This document shows positions 15,124 through 23,866 of a stretch of DNA of 64,000 nucleotides, in pieces. Every line of letters starts with the position of its first letter. The stretch's first letter is position 1. Source of the stretch: UBA7672 sp965229115 (GTDB lineage Bacteria; Pseudomonadota; Alphaproteobacteria; Caulobacterales; Hyphomonadaceae); assembly GCA_965229115.1 (NCBI GenBank), contig CBDDIR010000003.1, forward strand, positions 248,001 to 312,000, written 5' to 3'. A model generated the notes under the pieces. That model did no database searches. It saw only the letters and a program-made list of their open reading frames with translations, and was not told the origin of the DNA. The position numbers and the translations under genes are program-made.

Positions 15124-16194
15124 GTGGCAGATGAACAGGACCAGTCACAGAAGACAGAAGATCCAACACAGAAGCGGTTGGAAGAAGCCCGCAAGAAGGG
15201 CGACGTCGCCAAGAGCCAGGACGTTCCGATCTGGTTCCTGATGATGGCGACCGCCGGCATCATGGCCGCGGCGGGACCGCTTGCCGGCATGATCGCCGAC
15301 CCGCTGGTCCGGATCATGGACCACCCGCACGCCTTCCGCCTGAGCAATGGCGGCGCACAGCAACTGGTAATGAGCCTGCTCGCTTCGCTCGCCACGCCGA
15401 TGCTGGTGATCTTCGCGATAATCTCGGTCGCAGGCGTACTCGGCCACATCGTCCAGTCACGTCCGCTCTGGACGGGCGAGAAGGTCAAGCCCGAGCTTTC
15501 CAAGCTGTCGCCCATGAAGGGCCTCCAGCGCATGTTCGGCATGCAGGGCTGGGTGAACCTCGTGAAGTCGATCGCCAAGATGGCGGCGATTGCCGGCGCG
15601 ATGATGTACGCCGTCTGGCCCGAAATGACGGCGATCTCGGAAGCGGCACAGCTTGATCCGTCGGCCCTGTTGGGCGTGACGCAGGCGATTGCCGGCCGTC
15701 TGCTGCTGGCGGCTGTCGTGGTTGTCGGCGTGATCGCCGGCGCGGATTTCATCTACCAGCGCTGGAGCTTCATGCAGCGCATGCGCATGTCCCGCCAGGA
15801 CGTGAAGGACGAAGTGAAGCAACAGGAAGGCGACCCGCACGTCCGCGCCCGCCTGCGCCAGATCCGCCTCGAACGCTCGCGCAAGCGCATGATGCAGAAC
15901 GTGCCGAAGTCGACCGTCGTCATCACCAACCCGACCCACTACTCGGTCGCCCTCCGCTACGATCCGGAAAAGGACGCAGCCCCGGTCTGTATGGCCAAGG
16001 GCGCCGACGAGGTCGCGCTGCGCATCCGGGAACTCGCGAAGGAACACAACATCCCGATCGTCGAGAACGTGCCGCTGGCGCGGGCGCTGTTCGCGTCGGT
16101 CGAGATCGAGGAAAGCGTGCCGCGTGAGCACTTCGAAGCGGTCGCCAAGATCATCGGCTTCGTCATGAACACGGCGAAGGGGAGGAAGCGATGA
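15124..16194 (+). CDS. flhB: Flagellar export switch protein FlhB
   Basis: 356 residues from a GTG start at 15124. The N terminus QSQKTEDPTQKRLEEARKKG is the FlhB/SctU signature. Four membrane segments lie between about residues 30 and 210. The cytoplasmic autocleavage motif NPTH is at Asn269-Pro270, and cleavage there switches export from rod/hook to filament substrates. The C-terminal domain ends with the expected GADEVALRIRELA and VPLARALF segments. It is the last flagellar gene before cckA, an arrangement seen in Caulobacter relatives. Confidence 0.97.
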   Translation: MADEQDQSQKTEDPTQKRLEEARKKGDVAKSQDVPIWFLMMATAGIMAAAGPLAGMIADPLVRIMDHPHAFRLSNGGAQQLVMSLLASLATPMLVIFAIISVAGVLGHIVQSRPLWTGEKVKPELSKLSPMKGLQRMFGMQGWVNLVKSIAKMAAIAGAMMYAVWPEMTAISEAAQLDPSALLGVTQAIAGRLLLAAVVVVGVIAGADFIYQRWSFMQRMRMSRQDVKDEVKQQEGDPHVRARLRQIRLERSRKRMMQNVPKSTVVITNPTHYSVALRYDPEKDAAPVCMAKGADEVALRIRELAKEHNIPIVENVPLARALFASVEIEESVPREHFEAVAKIIGFVMNTAKGRKR

Positions 16195-16439
16195 GCGCCT
16201 CCGCCATGCTGCTCCACCGGATGCTGATCAAGACCGAAAACCGGGGCTGGAAAGCTCCGGCAACAACGTGTGGTGACCACGGCCACGAACTGACTCAGAC
16301 TGCGCCACAGGGTGTTGGGCCCTTGGGCTATAATTTACTGCCAAATCAAATCGTTAATGCCGATTCGCGGGGTAACCCGAATGCGCTCGAATCACCTCAC
16401 TACTCGCCGACCGAACACCAGAAAGACCGAAATGGCTGA
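16191..16439 (+). CDS. Possible small open reading frame between flhB and cckA
   Basis: An 82-codon frame begins in the flhB stop (ATGA) and overlaps the cckA start by 8 bases. The translated product (MSASAMLLHRMLIKTEN start) has no recognisable domain, and its second half has a composition like spacer DNA. It also covers a TATAAT at 16329-16334 that could be a cckA promoter element. It may be only the cckA leader read as protein. Confidence 0.2.
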   Translation: MSASAMLLHRMLIKTENRGWKAPATTCGDHGHELTQTAPQGVGPLGYNLLPNQIVNADSRGNPNALESPHYSPTEHQKDRNG

Positions 16440-19035
16440 CGCAAACGATCCTCTCGTCTACGAAACGATCGAAACTCCCGCCCCCGTGGCGCGGAAGGGG
16501 TTCGACTTCATTCAGCTCGGCTTCTGGGCGGCGCTGGCCGTCGCTGGCGGCGCGGCAGGCATGGCGCTGACCTGGAGCGATGCGGTCGGTCCTGCGGGTG
16601 CGGTGCTGGTGATCGCGCTTGGCACGATGGCGCTGGTTCTGGTGCTGTGGGTGATGCGCGGGGCGGGGCGGAAGCTCGGCATGTTCCCGGAACGCGGCGC
16701 GGCCGAGGCGGCGGTCCAGTCGACCAAGCGCCACCTGTGGCTGGAGGCTCTGCATGAGCCCGCCCTGATCTCGGATCGCGGCGGCGCGACCGTGGCGGCT
16801 AACGAAGGCTATCTCGCGGTGGCGCAACTGGCGCACATCGCAGGCGACAGCGCGCATGCGCCGTCGGTTGACCGCCTGTTCTCATCCAACCCCGGCATGG
16901 CCGCTCCGATCTATCGCCTGTCGAAGGCGGTGAAGCTCGGCGTCGCAAAAACGGAAATGCTCCCAGCGCTGCTGTTCGGCGACAGCCATACGCCGGTGCA
17001 GTTCGAGGCGAGCGTTGCGCCGCTGGGCAAGACGCGCGCCCTATGGCGCCTGCGCCGTGTCGAGGCTGGTTCGCAAACGGCGGGCGCTGGCTCGGTCGAC
17101 CCGCGTGCTCTCTATGTTGAAGATGCGCCGGTTGGCTTCTTCTCGGCGCGCCGCGATGGCCGCGTCGTCTATATCAACCAGACCCTGCGCCAGATGCTGG
17201 GTCTGCCCGATGGCGACAATGCGCTGCGCCTTGAAGACATCATGCGCCCCGAAGGCCTCAAGCTGATGAAGCGCGAAGTCCGCGGCGCGACCAGCCAGCG
17301 CGCTGAAGTCGTGCTGCGCGCCCGCGATGGCGTTGAGACGACCGCAACGATGATCACGACCTGGTCGGGCAAAGGGGCTGAAGCTCTGACGCGCTCGATC
17401 GTCTATGTCGCCAGCGCTGCAGAGCAGGCCGTGCGCCGCGCTCCGGTCACCGCTGCGGCCGCGCCGGGCGCTGAAGGCAAGAGCAGCAGTGCGCGCGTCG
17501 ACGACACCATGTTCACCGACGCGCCGTTCGGCGTCGTGCGCCTCGATGGCGAAGGCGTCGAGAGCGCCGTGATGATGGATGCGAACCGCACCCTGGTCGA
17601 GATGACCGATGGCCGGGCGCAACCCGGTGCACGCTTCGCGGATCTGTTCGTGGCGGACCATGGCGCAGCTGCGCTGGCGGAAGAGCTGGGCAAGGCGTTG
17701 GACGGCGCGCGCACCTTCAAGCTCGCCGGCCAGAAGGATCGCTCGGCCGATGTGTTCGTGACGCTGGATCGTCAGGGCCGCCCGTCGGCAGCCTACGTCA
17801 TCGACACGACGGAACGCACGCAGCTGGAGCAGCGCGCAGCACAGGGCGCTAAGCTGCAGGCCATCGGCCAGCTCGCCGGCGAACTGGCGCACGACTTCAA
17901 CAACCTGCTGACGGTCATCATCCTCAACGTCGATCGTCTTACGGCGCGTCACCCTCCGGGCGATCCGAGCTTCTTCGAACTGCGCTCAATCAACGAAGCG
18001 TCGTCACGCGGCGCCGAGCTGGTGCGCACGCTGCTGGCCTACTCGCGCAAGCAGGTGTTCCGTCCGGAAGTGCTCGATATCTCGGATGCGCTGGCGGATT
18101 ATTACGTCCTGCTGCGCGACATCATCGACGAGCGCATCAAGCTGGACATCGTTCACGGCCGCGACCTGCCGCGCGTGAAGGTGGACAAGGGGCAGATCGA
18201 AACTGCAGTCACCAACCTCTGCACCAACGCCCGCGACGCCATGATCGAGAAGAATGGCGGCGGCCGTCTCACCATCCGCACCTCGCGCGCGGATGCAGCT
18301 GCGGCCCGCAAGGACGGCTTCACGCTGGTCACCGAGGGTGACTACGTGATGATCGAAGTGGTCGATGACGGCGCGGGCATCCCGCCGGAGATCATGGAAA
18401 AGATCTTCCAGCCCTTCTACACGACCAAGGATCCGGGCAAGGGCACGGGCCTCGGCCTTGCGACTGTCTATGGCATCGTGAAGCAGTCGAACGGCTACAT
18501 CTATCCGGTCTCGAAAGTCGGTCGCGGCACGACGTTCAAGATCTTCCTGCCGGCATGGGCGGAAGAGGCGACGGCTACCACCGACGTCATGTCGGATGCG
18601 CCGACGGCTCTGCCGCCGGTCCAGGCTCCGGCCCAGCCCGCCAAGAGCGGCGACCTCGCAGGTCGTGGTTCGATCCTGCTGGTCGAGGACGAGGACGGCG
18701 TGCGCGGTATCGCTGCGCAATTGCTGGCCGCGTGCGGCTATCAGGTCATCGAGGCGAGCGATGGCGAGAAGGCGCTGGAGATCATCAAGGAGCATTCGGG
18801 CTCTATCGATCTCCTCATCTCGGACGTCGTCATGCCCGGCATGGATGGTCCGGCCCTGCTCAAGGAAGCCCGTCCGTGGCTGACCAATACGCGCGTGATG
18901 TTCATCTCGGGCTATGCCGAGCGTGACCTCGCGAAAACGCTGGAAGATGATCGCGCGATCTCGTTCCTGCCGAAGCCGTTCACGCTGAAGCAGCTGGCCG
19001 AGCGCGTGAAACAGGAACTCGCAGCGGCGGCCTGA
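16432..19035 (+). CDS. cckA: CckA-type hybrid histidine kinase
   Basis: 867 residues from the ATG at 16432 (MADANDPLVYE). Two membrane segments lie in the first 75 residues. Several PAS-like segments follow to about residue 465, including DAPVGFFSARRDGRVVYINQ and DAPFGVVRLDGEGV. HisKA has His487 in GELAHDFNNLLTV, the HATPase domain has GAGIP and GTGLGLATVYG, and the C-terminal receiver has phospho-acceptor Asp798 (DLLISDVVMPGMDG). In Caulobacter, CckA sends phosphate through ChpT to CtrA and CpdR to control the cell cycle and flagellar genes. The protein is longer than the roughly 690-residue Caulobacter enzyme, mainly in the PAS region. Its place behind flhB supports the assignment. Confidence 0.93.
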   Translation: MADANDPLVYETIETPAPVARKGFDFIQLGFWAALAVAGGAAGMALTWSDAVGPAGAVLVIALGTMALVLVLWVMRGAGRKLGMFPERGAAEAAVQSTKRHLWLEALHEPALISDRGGATVAANEGYLAVAQLAHIAGDSAHAPSVDRLFSSNPGMAAPIYRLSKAVKLGVAKTEMLPALLFGDSHTPVQFEASVAPLGKTRALWRLRRVEAGSQTAGAGSVDPRALYVEDAPVGFFSARRDGRVVYINQTLRQMLGLPDGDNALRLEDIMRPEGLKLMKREVRGATSQRAEVVLRARDGVETTATMITTWSGKGAEALTRSIVYVASAAEQAVRRAPVTAAAAPGAEGKSSSARVDDTMFTDAPFGVVRLDGEGVESAVMMDANRTLVEMTDGRAQPGARFADLFVADHGAAALAEELGKALDGARTFKLAGQKDRSADVFVTLDRQGRPSAAYVIDTTERTQLEQRAAQGAKLQAIGQLAGELAHDFNNLLTVIILNVDRLTARHPPGDPSFFELRSINEASSRGAELVRTLLAYSRKQVFRPEVLDISDALADYYVLLRDIIDERIKLDIVHGRDLPRVKVDKGQIETAVTNLCTNARDAMIEKNGGGRLTIRTSRADAAAARKDGFTLVTEGDYVMIEVVDDGAGIPPEIMEKIFQPFYTTKDPGKGTGLGLATVYGIVKQSNGYIYPVSKVGRGTTFKIFLPAWAEEATATTDVMSDAPTALPPVQAPAQPAKSGDLAGRGSILLVEDEDGVRGIAAQLLAACGYQVIEASDGEKALEIIKEHSGSIDLLISDVVMPGMDGPALLKEARPWLTNTRVMFISGYAERDLAKTLEDDRAISFLPKPFTLKQLAERVKQELAAAA

Positions 19036-19054
19036 TCGCTGGCGCAGATAAAAT

Positions 19055-19088
19055 AAAGGCCGCCTCCAGCGATGGAGGCGGCCTTTTT
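19055..19088. terminator. Bidirectional intrinsic terminator after cckA and pheT
   Basis: AAAGGCCGCCTCC (19055-19067) and GGAGGCGGCCTTT (19074-19086) form a perfect 13-bp stem with a six-base loop and a T-run on the 3' side of either strand. It sits between the convergent cckA and pheT genes. Confidence 0.95.
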
Positions 19089-19106
19089 CTTTGAAGCAAA
19101 GTCAGC

Positions 19107-21596
19107 CTAGCCGCGCAGCGTAGCGCCCGTGCCTTTGCCAACCGATTTCACGATAGCGGCAGAGGCTGCTTCGATCTGCTCTTCGGTTAGCGCCGCGCCG
19201 CGCGCCTGCAGCGTGACTTCCACAGCAACCGACTTCTTGCCCTCGCCAATGCTGGCTCCGCGATAGACGTCGAACACGCGGGCGGCGGTGATCAGCTTCG
19301 GATCAGCTTTCAGCGCGAGGCGCGTGATGTCGCCGGCCGGCACTTTCTCCTCGACCACGAACGCGAAGTCGCGGGTGACGGGGGTCTGGTCAGCCTTGTC
19401 GAGCTTGGTGCGCGTCTTGCCGGCTTTCGCCTTCGCGATGGGCAGGGCGTCGAGTGCGATCTCGATCGCCAGCACCGGTCCATCGACGCGGAGCGCCTTG
19501 AGGAAGGCCGGGTGCAGCTCACCAAACGAAGCGACGATCTGCTTCGGCCCAAGGCGCAGCGTACCAGCCCGTCCCGGATGCCACATCGCGCCTTCGGGAG
19601 CTCCAACCTGGAACTTGTCCGGCGACTGATCGAGCGCCTGAAGCACGGCGAACAGTTCAGCCTTGGCCGAGAACGCGTTGTAAGCCGCAGCAGCGCCCTG
19701 CCAGTCACGGCCCTTGGCGACCTTCACCACAGCGGCGACATGCATGCGCTGATCGTCCGGCTTGTCGCCCGGATAGACGGGTCCGGCTTCGAACAGGCGG
19801 ACATCGCTCGCGCCATGGTCGGCGTTTCGCTGGGCGGCTTCAGCGAGGTTGGCCAGCATGGAGGGGCGCATGTAGTCGAGGTCCGAAGCGATCGGATTGT
19901 CGACTGTCAGAGCGTCCTGCAGCTTGTTGGCGCCGCCGATGATCAGCGCAGCCTTGTCGTGGAACATGAAGCTCCACGTGACGGTCTCAAGGAAGCCACG
20001 GCCGGCAAGGACGCGGCGAGCGGTGCGAACGCGGTTCTGCAGCGGCGTGACGACAACCTTCACCGGGCCTTCCGGCGCGGGCAGTGGCTCATCCGGCAGC
20101 TTGTCGAAGCCTTCGATACGAACCAGCTCCTCGACGATGTCGGCCGAGCCTTCAACATCAGGACGCCAAGACGGGACTTTCAGCGACCACGTCTTGCCAT
20201 CCGACTTGCCCGGCGTCTGGAAGCCGAGCGCATGCAGGATTTCCGTCATGCGCGCATGGCTCATGTCGATGCCGGTGAGGCGCTTCATGTCGCGCAGCTG
20301 GAAGTCGACCGGCTTGGGACCTTCCGGAACCTTGCCTGCGAGCACGATCTCGGACGGCTCTCCACCGCAGGTCTCGAGGATCAGCTTGGTTGCCAGCTCG
20401 ATGCCGTCGACACAGGAATGCGGATCAATGCCGCGCTCGTTGCGGAAACGGGCGTCGGAAATGATGCCAGTGGCGCGGCCCGTGCGAGCCGTACGGTTGG
20501 CGTCGAAATAGGCGCTTTCAATGAACACATCGACCGTGTCGATCGAGCAGCCAGTTGTCTCGCCGCCCATGACGCCGCCGAGGCCGATTGCGCCCGAGTC
20601 ATCAGCAATGACGCACATCTCCGCGAGGTTCGAATAGGTCTTGCCGTCGAGTGCAACGAAGCTGTCGCTCTCCGTGCCGAGACGCGCGACGATATTGCCG
20701 CTCAGCTTCTTCGCATCATAGACGTGAAGCGGGCGGCAGCGGTCGAACGAGATGTAGTTGGTGACATCGACCAGCATGTTCTTCGGATTGATGCCGATCG
20801 ACTTCAGCCGCTTCTGCATCCACTCCGGCGAGGGGCCATTCTTCACGCCGCGGATCAGCCGGCCGGCGAAGACGGGGCAGGCCGTTTCATCAGCGATGCT
20901 GACCGAGACAGGCGACTTGAACTTGCCCGCGAGCGGCTTCGTTTCCAGCACAGCGAACTTACCGAGGCCTTTCGCGCCGAGATCGCGCGCAATGCCGACC
21001 ACGCCGAGCCAGTCGGGGCGGTTCGGCGTCACTTCAAAATCGATCACGGTGTCGCCGCCGAGCGCGTCAGCCACCGGCGAGCCCACCTTCAGCGTGTCAG
21101 GCAGCTCGATGATGCCGCCGTCTGCGATGGCTTGTTCGTCAGAAAGGCCGAGCGCCTGGGCGCGCGGTTGCCAGTCTTCGAAACGGGCAACGCGCAGGCG
21201 GAAGGGATCCTCATCCGTCTGCATCTCGCCGCCTGAGCACAGCATGCCGTTCGAGACGACGCCGCGAACGGGCTTGGGCACCAGCGTGATGCCCGAGCCG
21301 GGGATGAATGCGCCGATCGGCGCGTAAGCCGTGACGAGGCTGGGGCGGGCATTGAGGCCGCCGCAGACGATCTCCTTCATGCCATCGACAGTCTCGACCT
21401 GGCAGACCTGAAGCTTGTCGGCATTCGGGTGCTGTGCGGCAGAGACGATGCGGCAGACAGTGAACTGCTTCAGCGCGTCTTTCGGATCATGCGCGTCCTC
21501 AACCTCGAGGCCAGCCTGCGTCATGGCTTCGAGGATCGCGGGAAGGTCCGCGTTCGTATCGAGATAGTCCTTCAGCCAAGGGAGGGTGAATTTCAC
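19107..21596 (-). CDS. pheT: Phenylalanine-tRNA ligase beta subunit
   Basis: 829 residues from a GTG at 21594-21596 (MKFTLPWLKDYLDT), the conserved PheT N terminus; the GTG overlaps the pheS stop as GTGA. The order is: N-terminal domain with the tRNA-binding OB fold (VCRIVSAAQHPNADKLQVCQV, residues about 45-150), B3/B4 editing domain, B5 domain, a synthetase-like core, and the C-terminal anticodon-binding domain ending with SVAVEVTLQARGAALT. With PheS it forms the alpha2-beta2 cytosolic enzyme that charges tRNA-Phe. The length is slightly above the usual 790-800. Confidence 0.97.
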   Translation of the reverse strand: MKFTLPWLKDYLDTNADLPAILEAMTQAGLEVEDAHDPKDALKQFTVCRIVSAAQHPNADKLQVCQVETVDGMKEIVCGGLNARPSLVTAYAPIGAFIPGSGITLVPKPVRGVVSNGMLCSGGEMQTDEDPFRLRVARFEDWQPRAQALGLSDEQAIADGGIIELPDTLKVGSPVADALGGDTVIDFEVTPNRPDWLGVVGIARDLGAKGLGKFAVLETKPLAGKFKSPVSVSIADETACPVFAGRLIRGVKNGPSPEWMQKRLKSIGINPKNMLVDVTNYISFDRCRPLHVYDAKKLSGNIVARLGTESDSFVALDGKTYSNLAEMCVIADDSGAIGLGGVMGGETTGCSIDTVDVFIESAYFDANRTARTGRATGIISDARFRNERGIDPHSCVDGIELATKLILETCGGEPSEIVLAGKVPEGPKPVDFQLRDMKRLTGIDMSHARMTEILHALGFQTPGKSDGKTWSLKVPSWRPDVEGSADIVEELVRIEGFDKLPDEPLPAPEGPVKVVVTPLQNRVRTARRVLAGRGFLETVTWSFMFHDKAALIIGGANKLQDALTVDNPIASDLDYMRPSMLANLAEAAQRNADHGASDVRLFEAGPVYPGDKPDDQRMHVAAVVKVAKGRDWQGAAAAYNAFSAKAELFAVLQALDQSPDKFQVGAPEGAMWHPGRAGTLRLGPKQIVASFGELHPAFLKALRVDGPVLAIEIALDALPIAKAKAGKTRTKLDKADQTPVTRDFAFVVEEKVPAGDITRLALKADPKLITAARVFDVYRGASIGEGKKSVAVEVTLQARGAALTEEQIEAASAAIVKSVGKGTGATLRG

Positions 21597-22675
21597 GAGA
21601 GACCTCCAGTGACGGTCGGCAGGAGCCAGGGCTTGAAGCCGTAGTGTTTGATCCACTCGACGTCGGCTTCGAAATAGGGGCGCAGGTCAGGCATGCCGTA
21701 TTTCAGCATGGCGAGACGATCGACGCCGAGGCCGAAGGCGAAGCCTTGGTATTGCTCAGGGTCGATATTGCAGGCGCGAAGCACGTTCGGATGCACCATC
21801 CCGCAACCGAGAATCTCAAGCCAGTCATTACCTTCACCGACCTTGATCTCCGCGCCCGAGCGATCGCAGCGGATATCCATCTCTGCGCTTGGTTCGGTGA
21901 ACGGGAAGAAGTGCGGGCGGAAGCGCGAGCCGGTCGTGGGCACTTCGAAGAAGCGCGAGAAGGCTTCGGTCAGGCACGACTTCAGGTGGCCCATATGCAC
22001 CTTGTCGTCGATGACCAGGCCTTCGATCTGATGGAACATCGGCGTGTGCGTCGCGTCCCAATCTTTGCGATAGACGCGGCCCGGCGCGATCACGCGGATC
22101 GGCGGCTTCGAGTTCAGCATGGCGCGCACCTGGATCGGCGAGGTGTGCGTACGCAGCAGCTTCCGCGTGCCATCGGCGGCCGGCTTCATGAAGAAGGTGT
22201 CGTGCATCTCGCGCGCCGGGTGGCCGGGCGGGAAATTGAGCGCCGTGAAGTTGTGGAAGTCGTCCTCGATGTCCGGACCTTCGGCGACGGCAAAACCCAT
22301 GTCGGCGAAGATGGCGGCGAGTTCCTCGAACACCTGCATGACAGGGTGCAACGCGCCCACCGGCTCATAGCGCGGCGGCAGGGTGAGGTCTTCGCGCTCG
22401 GACTCAAGGCGCTTGTTGAGCGCGGCGAGTTCGAGGTCAGCTTTGCGGGCAGAGATCGCAGCGGTGAGGCGATCCTTCAGGCCGTTGAGGGCGGGGCCGG
22501 CTGACTGGCGCTGTTCCGGCGACATGCCGCCGAGTTCGCGCATCAGCAGCGAAACGCGCCCCTTCTTGCCAAGCTCCGCCACGCGAATGGCTTCGAGCCC
22601 AGCCTCGTCGGATGCGGCGGCAATGGCGGAGGATGCCTCCGCCTCGATGCTGCTGACCTGTTGGTCGATCGCCAT
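21593..22675 (-). CDS. pheS: Phenylalanine-tRNA ligase alpha subunit
   Basis: 360 residues. The N-terminal coiled-coil arm spans about residues 1-95. The class II catalytic core has motif 2 (GRVYRKDWDATHTPMFHQIEG), then FFPFTEPSAEMDI, and motif 3 GFAFGLGVDRLAMLKYGMPD. It forms the catalytic half of the alpha2-beta2 enzyme with PheT, whose start it overlaps by four bases. It follows rplT after 104 bases, giving the common order infC-rpmI-rplT-pheS-pheT on the minus strand. Confidence 0.97.
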   Translation of the reverse strand: MAIDQQVSSIEAEASSAIAAASDEAGLEAIRVAELGKKGRVSLLMRELGGMSPEQRQSAGPALNGLKDRLTAAISARKADLELAALNKRLESEREDLTLPPRYEPVGALHPVMQVFEELAAIFADMGFAVAEGPDIEDDFHNFTALNFPPGHPAREMHDTFFMKPAADGTRKLLRTHTSPIQVRAMLNSKPPIRVIAPGRVYRKDWDATHTPMFHQIEGLVIDDKVHMGHLKSCLTEAFSRFFEVPTTGSRFRPHFFPFTEPSAEMDIRCDRSGAEIKVGEGNDWLEILGCGMVHPNVLRACNIDPEQYQGFAFGLGVDRLAMLKYGMPDLRPYFEADVEWIKHYGFKPWLLPTVTGGLS

Positions 22676-22779
22676 GATGGCCTCGTGCGGTTGTTGGATC
22701 GCACGGGGCCATAGTCCGCCCCGCGCATTGCGGTCGGAACTAGCGGAGAAAGACGTCGGAGATAAGTGCCGCGGCTAGA

Positions 22780-23145
22780 TTAAGCCGCGAGCGCTTTCCG
22801 GGCCTTCTCCACCAGGGCGGTAAAGGCAGCCGGCTCATGCATGGCGAGGTCGGCCATGACTTTGCGGTCAACACCGAGGCCAGCTTTCGTGAGGCCATCG
22901 ATGAAGCGCGAGTACGTCAGCTTGTCATCGACCGTGCGGACAGCAGCGTTGATGCGCTGGATCCAGAGCGAGCGGAAATTGCGCTTCTTCTGCTTACGGC
23001 CTTTGTAGGCGTTGACGCCGGCTTTGACGACGGCAGCCTGGGCTGTGCGGAAGGTATTCTTGCGACGGCCGTAGAAGCCTTTGGCGGCTTTGATGACCTT
23101 GCGGTGACGGGCGTGGGCCGGAACTCGGCCGCGGGCGCGGGGCAT
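22780..23145 (-). CDS. rplT: 50S ribosomal protein L20
   Basis: 121 residues with the basic L20 N terminus (MPRARGRVPAHARHRKVIKAAKG), a GFYGRRKNTFRTA segment and the RNA-binding RNFRSLWIQRINAAVR. The length is near the family's 117-120. L20 is an early-assembling protein of the large subunit. It is 46 bases downstream of rpmI and co-transcribed with it. Confidence 0.98.
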   Translation of the reverse strand: MPRARGRVPAHARHRKVIKAAKGFYGRRKNTFRTAQAAVVKAGVNAYKGRKQKKRNFRSLWIQRINAAVRTVDDKLTYSRFIDGLTKAGLGVDRKVMADLAMHEPAAFTALVEKARKALAA

Positions 23146-23191
23146 GGGAAAACTCCAGTTATCTGATCAGGGGGTGCGCTAGGGCGAAGTC

Positions 23192-23398
23192 TTACTTCAC
23201 GCCGTAGGGCAGGAACTTCTTCACAACGCGGGGGGTATCCACTTCCGCAACCACGACGGTGCCGCGGTTGGTGCGGATGTATTTCGAGTTGTGGCTGATC
23301 AGGCGGTGGCGCTTACCAGCGACGCCGCGCTTGAGTTTGCCAGACGCGGTCATGGTGAACCGCTTTGCAGCGGCCTGTTTGGTCTTCATCTTCGGCAT
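23192..23398 (-). CDS. rpmI: 50S ribosomal protein L35
   Basis: 68 residues from the ATG at 23396-23398 (MPKMKTKQAAAKRF), with AGGAGACC upstream; longer in-frame starts are unrelated to L35. The KHR-type signature appears as GKRHRLISHNSK. It normally follows infC directly; here about 3.2 kb of other genes separate them on the same strand. Confidence 0.97.
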   Translation of the reverse strand: MPKMKTKQAAAKRFTMTASGKLKRGVAGKRHRLISHNSKYIRTNRGTVVVAEVDTPRVVKKFLPYGVK

Positions 23399-23556
23399 TT
23401 CGGTCTCCTGTGGGCGACAGTCCGACCCGAAAATTCCGTTAGGAATCAACGGCGCGACGCCTGAAATAAGTCCCGGAAGGCATGCCATTAGCCCGTCCGG
23501 TCCTGTGGAAGGCGGGGTTTATACGCAGAAAGGGCGGAAAAGCAAGGCGCTTAGCC

Positions 23557-23856
23557 TCAGCCGCAATTGATCTTCTCGATCATGTCTGTGCTGTCGACAT
23601 AGATATTCAGCCGCTCGATCCGGAAGTCCTCGGTGACGGCGTCGCCGGGCCGGATATGGCGCACTTTCGGGGAAGCGGGCGGGACCGATGAGTTGGTCAG
23701 CGGTTTGCCGATCAGGCCGGAGAGCTGCTTAGCAAAGCAGGCATCGCGGTCATCGACGGAAACGGGCTCTGGCGCCTGGGCTGGCTGCGTAGGTGCGCAG
23801 GCGCTGGCGGAAACAGCCAGAATGGCGGCGAAGGCGAGGGCGTAAGATCTCAACAT
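23557..23856 (-). CDS. I78-family peptidase inhibitor-like lipoprotein (copy 1)
   Basis: 99 residues. A lipoprotein signal (AVSASAC) is followed by a short linker and an I78-like domain: CFAKQLSGLIGKP, SVPPASPKVRHIRPGD, AVTEDFRIERLNIYVD, and a final NCG. Conserved Cys residues near position 40 and at the end could form a disulfide. I78 proteins inhibit extracellular serine proteases, which would act here at the cell envelope. This copy lies 10 bases behind a glycosyltransferase gene and is the most divergent of three paralogues in 2.2 kb (final residues INCG instead of RCG). Confidence 0.82.
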   Translation of the reverse strand: MLRSYALAFAAILAVSASACAPTQPAQAPEPVSVDDRDACFAKQLSGLIGKPLTNSSVPPASPKVRHIRPGDAVTEDFRIERLNIYVDSTDMIEKINCG

Positions 23857-23866
23857 GCGGCTGAGT

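Noticed and set aside
19512..21236. A 574-codon open frame antisense to pheT
   Set aside because: It is opposite an intact pheT and shows no domain pattern; it is a reading-frame shadow.
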